DNA of 64,000 nt from Norana najaformis (GCA_964023275.1 OZ029914.1:36134424-36198423); one strand, 5' to 3'. Positions 23,401 to 38,192 are shown, counted from the stretch's first letter. Notes: a model not told the origin generated them from the sequence alone. Program-made: numbers and translations.

Positions 23401-26400
23401 TTGACTTCCGGTTACTGAACACTGTAAGATCTGTTCAGTTTGCCTAATGACCTCTACAGTCACTAATGAAACTCGCTCATACTATTAGTTTCGATTCATC
23501 TGACCATGTTACAGAAATTGCAAGCTCGAGAGCGCTAGAAGATCTGGAAAAATTCTAAGAATTGTTTGAATATTCGAACGACTAAACTTCCATTCACACT
23601 CAGCTCAGTACTCGAAAAGCACTAAGACAGTTGGTTGGAGTGCTCACCTTACAACACAGAATATTCGGGTTCGAGCCTTAGCTAAAATATTTGATGTGTA
23701 GAGACCTTGATGAAGACCTAGACGCACATCTGCTCAACTCGTTCGATTTTTGCAGTCCTAAGGTGGTGGCGATTAACGAATACAGAAATATTGATGATGA
23801 TGATGATGATGATTTCTCTGCCCGAAGACAGGTGCGTTGGCTTTATGCCAGCCGGGGATGAGATGAATGGGGTGGTTTTCCGTTGCCTTCCTTACAGACA
23901 ATTGTGAGTGAGCAACTTGTCCAAGGTTGCTACCCAGTGGCTTGAGGCAGATTCGAACCCACTACCCTTCGTTTACGGGCCAGGGACCATACCACTACAC
24001 CACCGAATCCCACTAAAGAAATATTAATAATTAATAATTAATTAATAATAATTAATAATTATTGCATCAATACACTTTAAGGCTTACAATAATTTCTTAT
24101 TGAATCTTACCCGTGCTTTGATTGTAAGGAATTTTCCAATCGGCGGATGTACCAGTGTAGGAGCTGACAGCAACGGTTGACACATTTGCGATCTTGAAGT
24201 TTTCTGGGTAATAGAGCATCAGATTCTTTCCGGTTACGTTTCCAGTTCCGATGGCTATTGCTCCGTTTATCCAAGAAATCCACAGCCAAACCGGTTCAGA
24301 GCCATTTGACAAAGCTACTGTGCACCGACAGTTTGCAGCATGGTAGCACGTGTAACAGGGCCTGTAATGCATATAATAATGATAGTCTCACAGATTCCGG
24401 TAAATAAATTCTAGCCATTCATATTTGACTTATCAGTAAGGGCGGTGCATATGTAGCAAGATTAAAGAAACGGAAAGAGCCTGGAGCTGGTCTACGAGAC
24501 CCAGCCGACGGTTCCCATCTGGCCCTCTAGGTAAAGGAGCCGCAACTTCTGACGTAGGTCAGCCGGTGAGTCAAGGTCGAGGAGACGCCGACGCTCGGAT
24601 CAGCGAAGCCCACGACGCAGGCGCCATCGAGGTAGACGACGGCGACGACGAAGAGGAAGGAGTTGGAGGTGCAGGATGTTCGTCCGATCCACATCGGAAG
24701 ACCTCGGGGTCCATCGAAGAAACGTGGGCATAACGTTCTACACTTATGCAGACGCTGATTCAAGGTTGTTTCTTCACCACTGCGCTTAAAGACAAGACCA
24801 AGTGATGTGGAGGTGCACTAAATCGAGTAGTTTCCAGCGTACCAGCCTGGACGCCACCACCAGCTCCAGTTCCACCACTATCAGGACCATCTACTTTCGG
24901 CCAACCAAGGCAGCCGGATCTCTTCGCACAACTGACCGCAACTGGCACAGGTGTTGTTGCTGGTTCAGCTGTTGGTCACAGAATTGGTGTTGCGAAGTCA
25001 GACAGTGGTGGGCATTCAGAGCCTGCTCCCCAGACAGAACAGGCGTACATTCAACCCCAAAACACACAGAACCAGAACAACCCTTACCAGTCCGAAACAA
25101 AACAATTCATGGACTGCGAACGGAACCCGCACGACACCATTCTCCGCCAGGGCTTCAATGAAGTCCTAAAGGACTGACGGATCCATTCCGGCGTACCTAT
25201 GTGACGCGCCAGGACGGCGGACTGATTGGATTTAAAGTTAATAATGATGATGATGATGAGAATAATAATAATAATAATATTAATAACATTATTAATAATA
25301 ATGATAATGATAATAATGCTAATGCTACTACTGCTGCTACTGCTACCAATAATTATTAATTAATAATCTGGAATCTTATATAGCATCGTAATCGTAATGC
25401 ACAAGTCGACATTACTCTGACTGTCTTGGTATTCAAGACAAACTTATTCTAATGCATAACAATGGCTCACCTGATAACGGTTTTTGTTGAATAATCATTG
25501 AACACGATCTCATACATATTGAGAGTGTATTCGCCCGCAGTTGTCACCAAACCAACATAAACATCTCTAGTTGACTTCACTTGAAAGACTAAGCTTTGCC
25601 TTCCCTTCAGATTTACTCCAGTCTCAACATAGGAATGCCCGGTAGTGGTTTTACTGAAATAATCTTTTGAAACAGTGGCATCATATAATTAGTTTAATGT
25701 ACTTGAGTATTCCCGATAACAATATTTGTTAATTCTCTCGGTTCTATGCAACACATGTTGATATAGGCTTACATGACTCATATAGTGAGGCATGAAAACC
25801 TGAATTGAAACAGTTTTCATTATGCTGACAATCTCATAAATATAAAATTTGATATAGACAGCCTTGCATTTGTCCAGCTTCTGGATCTCTTTATCAGCTC
25901 CCTAAGAGCGAAATTAAACTTAGTGCTGCAACTATGTGGCGACGCTAATGTTTTATTTATTATAATTGATAAGCAATCAACAGGCTAATTAAAATTTATC
26001 ACAAGTTTCCCCTCTCCATTGGCCATTCCCATATTCCTGAGAATTTTTACTGGACTATTCAGAATTGCAAACTCTGAACTTTAGTTTCTCTTTAAAGCAA
26101 TATCGTTTGACGCCCAATATTCCATGAATTGACTAGATTTGATTAGAAAATAATATTTTAGATTACATTAGTAGTTTCTTTACAGTTGTAGTCACAGAGA
26201 CAAATTTTATTTAGGCCTATACTGAATTGCGCATGGCAATAGTTATGTAAAGTTGGTTTTAAAATGACGGTTACATATTATAACACTGCATAAATACAAT
26301 CATCGACCATTATATGTGTCGTTAATCTGTTTCTATTCACAACATTATCGTGTACCATTATGTCGACTCGTGCATCAAATGTGAATCAATGTTAAACTCT

Positions 26401-27885
26401 GCATCATTAGCAATATTTTTCGCAAAATATGCTATATTACTGTCCAACTCAGAAAACTCTATTCCACTGTGTTTTCTTGTGTAGCTGTTCTGGATGAGAT
26501 TTATGAGCTAAATTATGTAAAAGCAGCTTTTTCAGCCATAAATGGTAGCACATAGATCTACCTGAAGCCGCATTTCCAAGAGCACGGAAGAATTCTAAAA
26601 TATCATTCACAGAATATTATAATTGATATTCTCATTAAAAATTGTATTACTGTAATGAAACAAGTAAAATTGCAACAGACGTGAGACGAATTAGAAGAAA
26701 GGATCAAATTACTCCTTAAAGTATCAAATTACTCCTTAAAGTATCAAATTACTCCTTAAAGTATCAAATTACTCCTGAAGACGGTTGGACGACATGCAGG
26801 CAATGCTATTTAGGCAGGCATAACTATTTCTCGCATTAACCAATTGCAATGTGTTTTAAGTGATGCAATTCGGCTGTATGCCTAGCTTTGGTCATATATA
26901 CAGTTTTATGGGAGAAACTGCAATGGTAACCTCCAGTATGGGTAATTGGCTTAAGTCTGTTATATAAACTTTAAGTATGCAGTACGCAGAAACGCATTAA
27001 GCAAGAGATCTTAATACTTATGCGTAACTAATCTTGTAGGCTATGCTCCTCTTATTTTAGAAAGATATGTGCCTCGGTCTAATATACACTTGTCTTAAGA
27101 TCCCTTAAGATAATCTGATTGTTTCGCCAGCCTGGTTTCCACAGTCCAGCATCGGAGCCTTGCTGTGGTCGGCCCAACCTACTGCATCAGATTACATAGC
27201 ACCCTAAGATATGAGCTCCTTGGCCTCTCGTCGGCCTCTTTTCCGTAAGCTCTAGAAAACCTTTATGTTTAGTAGTACGTTTGTATCGTCAGGTCTAAAG
27301 AGACTCTCAGAAGTTTCAATTGAAGTGGAACAGCATAAATGTGTGATTACAACATCAAATACAGTTACAATAAGGGGGTCAGTAGGATCTGCGGAAATGC
27401 TAAAGCTTTCATAAGATAACCAACCAGAATTAGCGCTTGTGAATTATGAACAACTGATATCAGTTAGATTATATATCAGATAGCGTATATATGTGAACAT
27501 ACATGTAAATATCAAAGGTGAAAATTTATGTAATAAACTCTTCAGAATATAAGTTTTGTTATAATGCACTCTACTATTGGTACTGGTTGAAGATTTGCAA
27601 CTATTAACTTAAAACTATTTTAAGAAGTTACGAAGTACAAAAGCGGAAAAGATCTATGTTTTTTTTCTTTAATGCTTAATTAATCAATTTATTTATATAG
27701 ACACATACACTCATGCATGCATGCTTGATTAATTTTTGCCTAATTATTTACTTACTTACTTACATACATACTTATCTACTTAAGCACTTACCTACACATT
27801 CACTTATTATTGCTCATACACGTCGTAATTCCGGGTAGTACTTACCGCTGCTTAATAGAACCAGATAAAGCTGACTGAAAATCAT
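20405..27885 (-). CDS. Gene B: paralogue of gene A
   Basis: Exons on the minus strand: 27846-27885, 25471-25663, 24111-24361, 22577-22600, 21826-22006, 21179-21417 and 20405-20721. They total 1245 nt (414 aa). All donors and acceptors are canonical by eye, including GTAAGT after the signal exon and TTTTAG before the microexon. The first domain keeps the family YEI motif that gene A has lost. The second domain and the Cys-rich tail are nearly identical to A. The start of the last exon (FKKHGSEM) resembles gene D rather than A and C (FRKVASDM), a mosaic pattern. Like A, it has the extended C-terminus. Of the three tandem copies this one looks the most intact. The product is inferred to be secreted. 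Confidence 0.85.
20411..20416 (-). terminator. AATAAA polyadenylation signal of gene B
   Basis: Same signal as in gene A, also overlapping the extended C-terminal codons. Confidence 0.5.
23793..24016 (-). mobile_element. tRNA-derived SINE in an intron of gene B
   Basis: Same insertion as in gene A, with a shorter (ATC)n tail. The 9-bp repeats AGAAATATT are at 23784-23792 and 24017-24025. The shared site shows it was inserted before units 1 and 2 separated. Confidence 0.88.
24456..25237 (+). pseudogene. CHCHD2/CHCHD10-like retropseudogene (in gene B intron)
   Basis: Copy of the insert in gene A, recognisable at about 24840-25178, with the same lost cysteines and the same terminal TGA. A few base changes separate it from the unit 1 copy, and no new indels were seen in the coding part. 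Confidence 0.8.
26702..26781. repeat. Four tandem copies of a 20-bp repeat (unit 2)
   Basis: Same array as at 12221-12300. Confidence 0.9.
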
Positions 27886-28506
27886 CGCAGAAAAATTGCT
27901 CAGCTGCTGAAAACTAACGTTTCTAGAGAACTCGCTCGTGCAGTCTGCGATCTATCGAACAAATATGAGGGTATTTATTAAAGAATCCTTAGCAACTGTT
28001 GCCCCACGGCCTAATTCATTATCATGTTCTGTAGCTAGTCAAATCGACAAACGTCCAATTCCAGTAACGACAGTCAGCACAATTGCTTTTGTATTTACGC
28101 CGTCAAATAAACTGGGTCTTTCAGAGCGACTAGATTATTGTCTAACACGATAGTTTGCCATATTTCTAACCAAATACTGCACTAAAGATAGTGAAGTCAT
28201 CTCTTTGACGTGATGTTATACATGTATATGTTATATAACCTCCGTTCATTAATAAATAAATAATCGATTGAGTTAATCCATGATGCATCATGTTTCGCCT
28301 GCAAATGATGACAAGAAGTTCAGAAGAGTAGAAGCGGAAAAGCTGTATTTGTTTATTAAGCAATTTATTTATTTTCATATTCACAAACACGTGCGTGCAT
28401 GCCTGCTTGCTTTATACCTATTTAGTTACTACTGACTGACTGACATACTTACCTACTTGCTTGTTTATAATTTCTCGTACTCTACGAAATTCTAAGTGGT
28501 ACTCAC

Positions 28507-28546
28507 CACTCCTTAATAGAACTAGATACTGTTATTCGAAAATCAT
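28507..28546 (-). pseudogene. Decayed duplicate of signal-peptide exon (gene B)
   Basis: Same structure and same TAA as the unit 1 pseudo-exon. Confidence 0.7.
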
Positions 28547-29828
28547 CGCAGAAATATTGTTCAACTTCTGACAACAAATGTTTCTACAGAACTCAAACAT
28601 GCAGTTCGCGAGCTACCGACCGCCAATGAATGAGGATGTTTAAGAATCCCTAGCAACTGTTGTCATTATCGTTTCTATAGCCAAATCTATACAAAGCTCA
28701 ATTCCAGTAACGATCGTCAACTGAGCAGCTTTTGTAATATCGTCGCTAGTTAAACTGAGGCTTACGTAGCTTCTAGACTATTGCCAAACACGATAGTGCG
28801 CCTTGTTCCTAACGGAACACTGCATTATTCATAATGGAATTACCAGTTGCCGTGGTGTTCATAGTGGATTCACTTTATTCTCTGTACAATTATAAACAAA
28901 TGACCCACTAAATTAATATTTGATGCATGTATAGGCATTCTTATCATAGCAAGACCTTACATGTTTTTCATGTCCTTATTGGAAAGTGCAATTAGTAACT
29001 TCAATCGCGCCAGTGAAAACATTACTTTGGAGAAGGATTGTAGCGAAGAATAATTAAACAGTAAAAATTAGCATAATTGGTGGACGTTTAAAATAATCTA
29101 TGCAATAATTTTTATAATAAAATTTTTTACTAACTTACGATTATGCCAGAAAATAAACAGAAAATATTGTGTGTTAACGGCAATAAACATGAGACAGATA
29201 AAACCGGAAAAATAAAGCTGTATTGTTACATTAATTCTGTGAAGCACTTTGCACTAGGGTATAAATATTATACGACGTCATTTGAAACACACGTGTTTTT
29301 AATAAACCTTAAATCTATGAATCTAATCTAATCCAAAAACTTCTATAGCGATGTTAAAAATGCTCAGGGCATCAGTCCTTGGTCGCTTTAAGTGAAAATC
29401 GCAATCAGATTCACTATCCGTTGGAGAAGCCTGGTCCAATAGTGAGATGTCAGAGAAACCAGACGTTAGGCTACGGTTGGTAAGCAAGTTAAAACAGTTG
29501 CATCTTTAGTTTAGACCTTAATGATGTCAAAGAGTTTTCTGCTAGCTAATCGCCAAGTCAAAGTTCAGAAACAAGTCTTAAATAAAATTTCATAAGTTTC
29601 TTCACTCGTTATGTCTTTTCAACAGTCTTTTCAAACCGCCATAACTTCGACCCTTCTTAGACTGGTCATCCTGCCCCAAGTATATTCAATTACGTCAGTA
29701 AGTGGGACCTGCCCACCCCTTGGTTCTGACAGAATGAACTGAATTTTGCAGCGAATTCCACTGCTTTGTACCAGCTATCAAGAAGGTCTAAGAGCCCAAC
29801 ATTGTTCGAGTACGGGGCACAGCAAGAG

Positions 29829-30122
29829 TCATTCTGTGTCGAATGATCGAGTGTAATATCTATTTTTGTGAGGGATCATTACAGAACGTAGATATGTTGG
29901 CTGATTTAAATGTAATACTTTGTGAACCGTAAGACAGATTTTGACACGAATTCTTTGTTCACTGGGCAACCAGTGCAATGAATGTAATAATGGCTTAATG
30001 TGAAGGTATTTGGGTTTGTATGGCTCTGGCGATATAATTTTTTGCGATTTGTAATTTGTAGAGATCTTCCTTATTGATAAGAATAAGAAGTAGTTACAGT
30101 AGTTAAGTCTGCTGGAAATCAA
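29829..30122 (-). mobile_element. LINE fragment, RT C-terminal region (unit 2)
   Basis: Copy of the fragment at 15353-15646 with a few substitutions, so it predates the duplication. Confidence 0.75.
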
Positions 30123-30852
30123 TGCATTAGCTTAAGACAGCTTGAGGCAAAAGAGATCTGACTGTACAAAATTGAGCTGGTATGCATATGGCGTGAAGAT
30201 AGTTCGAAAATGACACGGTGAAATCAAAAATTACGCCCAAACTGTATGTGTATTCAGTGCGGTTAATAAGCACATCCGCCAAAATTAAAGTTTAATGGTT
30301 TTGAGATCAGCGATATATTGATCGATTTTTTTTTATTATACAGACTAGAATACAAACACCAGCAAATAACACCGTATCCATGGATGGCTGCGTTCTCACT
30401 TGGCCTAACCGCCGTTATTTCAATATTATGAGCGAACTTGAATCAGTCTTTACAAATGCCCTACGCGAATTGTAACGTCGAAATAAAGAGTAGGCAATAT
30501 ATTGAGTTGTCAAGCTTCTAACTGATACGCGTTTCTGCGTTGTCAAAACATAAAGCGCGTGAAAATCGGTCAAAAATAACTGTAAAGAAAGGAGACATTA
30601 TGCATTATTTATATCTTTTGTCCTAAGAACCCTTTTTGTCAAGTGTAAACGTTCTAACTATAAAAGGGCAGACTTTTCGATAAAACTTCGTGAAATGAGG
30701 CGTGTTGCTTAACCGGTTGAGGCAAGTGGATTGTTAACTGGTCCGAAACAAACATGCATCGACAAGTCGTGAAAGGTGTACATATAGTTTGTTGATAGAG
30801 ACTCTAAGGTAATCCGATCGATCACAAGCTTCTGTGGACGGGTGCATCCACG

Positions 30853-30915
30853 ATTAAATCAAAAGTATCAAATTTTAAACCCGATTGGTTTAAAATTTCA
30901 TACTTTTGATTTAAT
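30853..30915. repeat. Near-perfect palindrome (unit 2)
   Basis: Same hairpin as in unit 1, with one arm changed at a single base (TTTCATAC for TTTTATAC). Confidence 0.7.
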
Positions 30916-31607
30916 TGTTCATGGGTTTTAGTCGTGCAAGATGGTCAAATAGGCCATTTCCTAAATTTCCTAAAATTTCGGCCGTCCAAAAACTTGATCG
31001 ACAGTGCATCACGTGATGGCTTTCGATACCAGTTGGAAGTGCATCATACTCATTCACTGTCCAAGTCTAGTCCCGACATAAAACGCAAATCAATAACTAT
31101 ATAAATATCCATAATTGAATGGTTAATTGTTAATTAACGTTACTTCATGCGTTTGCCTTTATATCGAGGACTCTCTAGGTCTCTAGGTTATTTGACATCG
31201 GTGGATCGGCTGGTCGAGGCAGTTCTGATGTCCGGACCTCTGAGGCCAAAGACTATCACTTTTGGGATCTGTGTAAATTCAATGAGACCATTTAGGTGTG
31301 TCTCCTCAAACGGTGACTCTTGACTGCTATGTCGACGGATACAAGTATCATATAATAGAGTATTTTCCAAACATATTTCATGTTCTCGATTCGTTTTCTT
31401 TATTTCGGAAAAATGTGATGGTTTCTAGGGGCTCAGCCCCGGACAATACTTAGGAAATTTACGACGCTTCTTCAGCACCGTCGTTGTTAAGGGCTCCTTG
31501 CGTTCGGCGCTCGATTGGTCTAATCGTACCGCGTTTGGTCTGTAATCGAAAGATTGTGGGCTCTGGGCCGCTGAGTGGACTTGTGTAACAAGTTGTTTTC
31601 ACATGTG

Positions 31608-32262
31608 CAGGGATGGGTAGTAACTTAATTGATGTAATTGAAATTACGTAATTTCAATTACAATTGTAAATGGTAATTTGTATTTTGTTACTCTGCGTCA
31701 AGGTAATTTGTAATTTGTAATTGAATTACATTTTTCTCATGTAATTTGTAATTTCAAAATACATACTGTAAAATCGAATTACTTTCATTACTTTAGTCAT
31801 GTTCAATTCAAATTCCTTGTGTGTTGAAAATTCCTCTTACTTATATTATAAATAAAATAGCAGGGAACCAGCATGACAGTTAAAGTTAAAGCAAGCGATA
31901 ATGGCGGAGCATGTAGCCACGTGTACTAGTTTTGTTGAGAAAACTCATATGTAGGCAATATTGGATGGCTTGTTTTTTGAAATAACAGAGCGTGAGAATG
32001 GTGAAAGTAATGAAAGAGGTTATAAAGTGAAGGCAGTATGCAAACGCTGGTGTACAGAAAGCATGTGTTTCCTGTTTCAAATTCATGACCCCATTGCTCA
32101 AAGTAATTTGTAATTTGAATATTTTGAAATTACGTAATTTGTAATTTGTATTTTCAATTGAAATTCTAAAGTAATTTGTAATTGGTAGTTCAATTACATC
32201 TATAAAAGTAATTTGTATTTTGTAATTCAATTACATTTTACTGTGTAATTTGCCAATCCCTG
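31608..32262. mobile_element. hAT-type MITE (unit 2)
   Basis: Same element with the same flanking 8-mers (31600-31607 and 32263-32270). It is shorter because of an internal deletion near 31897 relative to unit 1. Confidence 0.82.
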
Positions 32263-32352
32263 CATATGTGTCACAGTCACAAAGCAGTATAATTGAGCAC
32301 TGGCGTAAGCTATAAAGTAAAACGTAGAGTCCTGCGACGCACTGGCTCCGAT

Positions 32353-33060
32353 CAATGACTTGCTTCGGGAGGGCATTATGTTGCCTTCTCAAAAGCGCTT
32401 CATTGTACTTCCTTCCTTAAAGCACGATGCACTCGATCCAGGCGACAGGGCAAACAATCGACCTATATCTAATATGGTACTTTTGCACAAAATTATGGAA
32501 AAATTTGTTGCTTCTCTAATATCGCTCTATGTAGATTCTGACAATTTTCTCCATGGAAAACCAATCTACTGAGTCCCTCTTGCTTCCGCCTTATTTCAGA
32601 AGCCATGGCACCATGGACAATGCCCAAATTACCTTTCTGCCTCAGCGTGATGTCAGTGCGGTCTTTAACGGGGTCGATCGCGATACTTACTAACCGAGTA
32701 TCCATTTCATTCGGAATATATGACAAGTCGCTTAACTGGCTTCAATCCTTTTGGTACGTTATCCACTGTCTTTGGGTCTACTCTATCCCGCTGAACTGCC
32801 ACCCCATTGACCTATGGCAGGGCCCTGTTCTCGGCCCACTGCTCTACATCTTCTACACTGCAGATATTGAAGCTGAGCTGGCCTTCAGTGGTGCTCTGAC
32901 CCCAACTCTAGGCTGATGACATTCAGGCCTATATGCCCTGCAAGGCATCTGATGCACTTACTGCAGTGGCTAAAATGCAGCGGGCTATGACTAACTTGTA
33001 TGTCCAAATTTCTCAACGTGAATCCATCTAAAACGCAGTCTATATGGCTAGGAAATAGGC
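32353..33060 (+). mobile_element. Decayed LINE reverse transcriptase (unit 2 end)
   Basis: Copy of the relic at 17945-18660, truncated at the same base by the unit 2/unit 3 joint. Confidence 0.8.
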
Positions 33061-34812
33061 AATAACCATGAATCCAGGTGTGCCAAGCGAAAGCGACAAT
33101 TTCTTGCGAATAATGTCCCTATAGTGGTTGCTTTTCCGGCTGTTAGATTGTTGTGTTTGCGATGCAGCTGAAAGGTCGTTCAACCAGAAGATCACGTAAG
33201 GTATATGAGAGTTAATGTCGACAGAAGCATGCAATAAGTGACCGTTTACCCGAATAGTCCAGAATGCACTGCTAATGTGTAATGCATCCCTGGGCAATTC
33301 CAGTCAGATGCATCTACGTCGCAATGATGGCTATCCTTTGTGGATAACATCATATGGTCTGGTCCTGCACTGGGTGCTCAGCAACAGGCAGGCGTTGCCT
33401 TGGCCCTGAACTACGTATTAGCTGGTACCTTGAGGTCCTAGTGCCCATTTAGAGACAGGACCTGATGGCAAACTTTAGCAGAAACCGTAATAGACCCCTG
33501 CCAGGAACCTAATGCATCCAGCTCACAAACAGGTTGCTGGAAGTAAGATGGAACTGGTTGGAGCATACCTTGGGTCGAACGAGCCTAACATCATATGGCA
33601 ACCGGTAGTGACTGTATTAATTATTTATTGGTATTAAAATAAGGCCACTTGAGTTGGAAGCTGATATCTTAGTCCTACAGATCTCAGGATCGATAGTCTG
33701 GTAGAAAGTAAAGACGAAAATAAACGACACAACAGCGACAGATATAAATGCTGTGAACCGATAAAATGCTGTATAGTAATTTGCGGTAACATTCAATCAA
33801 CTTTGACAAAATCAGGAAATTCATTAACTTGGCTTGTTGGCCTGATAAAAAAGCTAAAAATTACTTGTGAGTGATGATGCAAAAGTTAAACTGCAAATAG
33901 TATTCAGTTTAATTGTAGGCCTAAATCTCATTTGCATTGCTGCGTACTATTTAGGAAATTAGTTAGATGTGTTGGTAACTGATGTACAACCCACAATAAT
34001 ACACGCTAACAGAATAAATATAAATGTACAAATGCAGGTAGTAGCATCAAAATAAGTGGTAAGTTATACCTGTTCGTGTGATGTTGTTGCATTACGCAGG
34101 GATAAGCCAGGTGGATTAAGTGGATCGAGGCCTTAGTTATATAACACGGAGAACATTGCATCTACGCTGTGCAGCCCCACAGAGGTCGGGTTGCACTCGT
34201 GGTAACTCAATATGAACTCATTATTTCGACTTTATCCAATTAACACACGAATATTAAATAGTGAGTAATTTAATTTTAATCAAAACATTGGAAGAGAGTT
34301 GCATGTAAACACCGAACATGCCTGCTTGGGTGAAAATACGTTTTATTCAATAGGTTTTGTCCTGATTCTTCCAATCCGCAGCCTTTCCAATTCTCTCGAG
34401 CTAAGCACTTCCCCACAACTGATCCTCTGTCTCAATCCTCTCTGGATTCCTGGTGACCGGATTTTCTTTCAGATTAATTTGTAAGGATACAGTTTGAGAC
34501 TGTGAATTGTTATTGGGCAAAAGTGGCGACAACTCACAAAATACACATCTTCAGTTTAATCAGGTGAAGGCAATAGTAGACCAACAGCAACTTTTAAACA
34601 TATGATTTCACGTTAGGTAGCTATTTCTAATAAGTGTTATTTAGCTACTTTTATTCATTCAACTATTTCTAATAGTTAGGATAAATCTATGAAAGATGAC
34701 CTGCTTTTGTCAATCATCATGCAACAGCTTTAAAGTCACAGCCTTGGAAACGTCCTTTGCGTCTTTTGAAATCTCTAAAATGACTAGATGCGTTTTGATT
34801 CAAAGTCTACAA

Positions 34813-34818
34813 TTTATT
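34813..34818 (-). terminator. AATAAA polyadenylation signal of gene C
   Basis: It lies 14 nt beyond the TGA at 34832-34834, giving a very short 3' UTR if used. Confidence 0.45.
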
Positions 34819-36513
34819 TGGCGTTTGACCATCAGGCTGATATTTCCCAATAGCTTGATCCGGGCTCATACTGATAAAGGAAACTTGAAGGCGGCGTTCC
34901 TGGCTTGGCTTGAAGTTCGCAGATGCATAAAGTTCCGTTGACCGTTGGTTTGCGCAGACAAAAAGCTGTGCATTGGTTATTCTGAGTGCAAGAATTCGAG
35001 CACTTCAGGACGCTGCATTTGCTGTTAGTTAGATTCTGTAGAACAGCTCCACTTGCGCACATGTCCGAAGCAACTTTCCTGAACTGGATCCAGTTATAAT
35101 CAACTCTGACTTTGCGCTGCAGCTCTTTAGTTCAACAGTTACAGAACCTCTCAGGTTAATCAACTTAAGTACTTACTGACACGATTAAATCACACTTAAT
35201 GGTATACGTTATTTATCCTACGTTACAGGAATTCGACTGAGCCACCTGTTTTTCTAGATAGAACATTAGCTTAGGCTTATTTGTTGCATGCACCCATGCT
35301 GATAACCTTCCAAAGTCGTGAAGACGATAAATCTAAACTTCCGTATAAAATATGATTATTTTACTATTTTATAGATAATTAGTTAAATAAAAGAACAGAT
35401 ATTCAAGAAATTGCTTACGCATAATAACACCTTATATCTGTAACGATTCAAAATACTTCATCAATAAAAAAGTAGATGTTTTTAATGACATATTGACTGT
35501 CCATTTCCCTGATCTATTTTACCCAAATATAGGAAAATGACGTGAAAGAATTTCATAACAGGTGTCAAAACTTATACAAACTTGTAACTCCGACGAAGTA
35601 ACGGAATGGAACAGTCAATGTTCCCTCAACTTGCACAGTGGCATTGTGAATTTCTATGGGCTGTTGCCTGTTGTGGACTATAAGTGATCCTTTTCCAATG
35701 TCCTTGCCGAAACCAAAGACGATCAACCCATTCTTCCACGAAACCCAGTGGTATCCTGGCGATCCCACATCTGGCGGCTTTGCATTTACTTTTTTATAGA
35801 AAGCCACCGCCGTTCCATTTCTAAATGAGTCAAAATGTAATTAACATCAATTCGAATAGGCAATGTTTAGGTATGTCTTAACTTTGCACTTAGGCTATTG
35901 CTGAAAGTTCATCTGGTATGATAATAATACAGATTTACACGTTTAACGGGATTTTGTAAATTATTTGAATCTAGGTATTTCAAACTATCGACAGAGAATA
36001 TTGTTAATGCTTTAGTGCCATGGATTTCTTATCCAAAGCAGACTTGTGAAAAGGCATACTTTCTTTTCGATGCTCCATAGACGTAAATGTAAAAAAATAG
36101 CTATAAATAGGACCTAGACCTATTAGCCGGATGAGGGAGGGCTGAGAAAGGGCATTGAAAATCAAAACAGGAGTTAATTGTAATCTACTCAATCTGTTGA
36201 ATTTAATTCACATTTATGCTGCTCACTCATATATTCGAATTTTAGGATGGTTGTATTCGATCTTGTAGCTAATCTGATTCGAAAGTAGAGCAATATATTT
36301 GAAGCTCTTGTAGTTATTCACTTGGAATTTAAACGACGTTCTTCCGACGAAAGTAGCTTTTAAGTCAACTACTTGAACTGTTCCAGATGGCGCAGGAAAG
36401 GTAACATCTGCGACAAATGATAACGCCAAGACAATTCAAAGAAGATGACGTTTAATCTCTTCAACTTCCATCCCATCCTCTGGGTCACTCTTGGTGCGAT
36501 CATAATATCCCGA

Positions 36514-36544
36514 ATGAATGAATGAATGAATGAATGAATGAATG
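36514..36544. repeat. (GAAT)n microsatellite in gene C intron
   Basis: About eight GAAT units; unit 2 has fewer (about 22113-22136) and unit 1 only a remnant (about 7603-7618). Confidence 0.85.
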
Positions 36545-38192
36545 CATATATTATCAATAAACGAAGAAAGTGTGGAAAGAAATATAGAATTGAGTATCAG
36601 TAACGTTGATATAGTGTTTGAGACAGCAACGAAACATTAACAGTTTGATGCACACAGAGAAAAGTAAGAGGCCAAGATAATCTCTGCCAGCATACTTGCT
36701 TCGCAGATCTGTGTGTAAGCATTTCTACTTCCTTGAAAGTATCTGCAACTACTCGATCAGGTTTAATGGCTTGAAATATATGCCTTCAGCCATTCCTTAT
36801 AAGACTAAAGAGTTAAAATGTTAGTTTTTGTTAGGTTATGCAGCACATCATGTATAAAGCTGCAATACAAGGCGAGTATTCGAAAACAGTCCCTGTAAAA
36901 TACCCCAAGATTCCCTATTTTCTTAGCAGCTTTAAAAAGTGTGTAAAGAGCGAATTTCGAAATTCAAAGCTGGTGTTTTACCTTTGCAGATATTTGGATC
37001 GCAAAATAAAAGTCAATGAACACGATAACCTTGATTTAAAATAAATTGTAGAAACAATGAAAAAAGTAAATGCACATTGATCCGGTCAATACAACACGCT
37101 ACATTTTTGCCTACATCTCAGCGGAAAGCGAACGTTGATCCACTTCTCAGATTTGAATTTAGTGGAGTAACAGGTGTTTGAAATAGAACTCTGTAATTAT
37201 ACCTATTAGGTACATATGTCGAAAACTCTGACCTATTATTATTGCTAGATAACCTACTTTGTGGGTTTTAGATGTAACAATATTGATGTTAAAAAAGCGA
37301 GAGTGACAATTTTGAATTCTTCCCTGACTTATGACAGCTAATAGGATTTAAACAGTTTTTGTATTATAAATACTGGAATCGTTGATTTAATCTATAACTC
37401 AAAAACTGTGAAGGTTTTTTAAAGTTTTATTAATTACTAATTGTGCTTGATCTTCTAAGACTCGCAAAATCAAACTAGAAATATATGTAGAAAATACGTG
37501 ACCTATCAATCGTCTTTACTGCAGTTAGAAAAAGTACACTAGTCATCCGATGACTTACTTATATCATTATCGAACACTTCTTGTAAAGGTGAAGAGTATG
37601 CATTCTCTGTAGATAGAAGAGACAACAGCATAAAATTGACTATGTACATCAAAATGTATAAATTGTACACTTTCAGTACAAGATTTTCACCAAGTGATTG
37701 TAAAAGGACGTCGTGAGCTCCTTGTAGATTACTCCAGTTTTGCTAAGCTTGCGGCTGCGCCCTTAGTACCTCAACTTCCGTCTTTAGGTAAGGTGGGTTT
37801 TTATAGCTTGACTTCCGGTTATTGAACACTGTAAGATCTGTTCAGTTTGCCTAATGACCTCTACAGTCACTAATGAAACTCGCTCATACTATTAGTTTCG
37901 ATTCATCTGACCATGTTACAGAAATTGCAAGCCCGAGAGCGCTAGAAGATCTGGAAAAATTCTAAGAATTGTTTGAATATTCGAACGACTAAACTTCCAT
38001 TCACACTCAGCTCAGTACTCGAAAAGCACTAAGACAGTTGGCTTGATTGCTCACCTTGCAACACGGAGTGGTTGGGTTCGAGCCTTAGCTAAAACATTTG
38101 CTGTGTAGAGACCTTGATGAAGACCTAGACGCACATCTGCTCAACTCGTTCGATTTATGGAGAGTAATTAGGTGGTGGCGTTTAACGAATAG

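Larger units (their letters stand above)
18669..33067. repeat. Tandem unit 2 of the segmental duplication (carries gene B)
   Basis: This is the cleanest unit, about 14.4 kb, with head-to-tail joints at 18669 and 33068 (a shared ATGAATCCAGGTGTGCC). Both joints follow the same truncated LINE RT relic ending in a CTAGGAAATAGGCAA-like sequence, so the joint arose once and was then copied. Differences from unit 1 are mostly scattered single bases and short indels outside the transposon insertions. Confidence 0.9.
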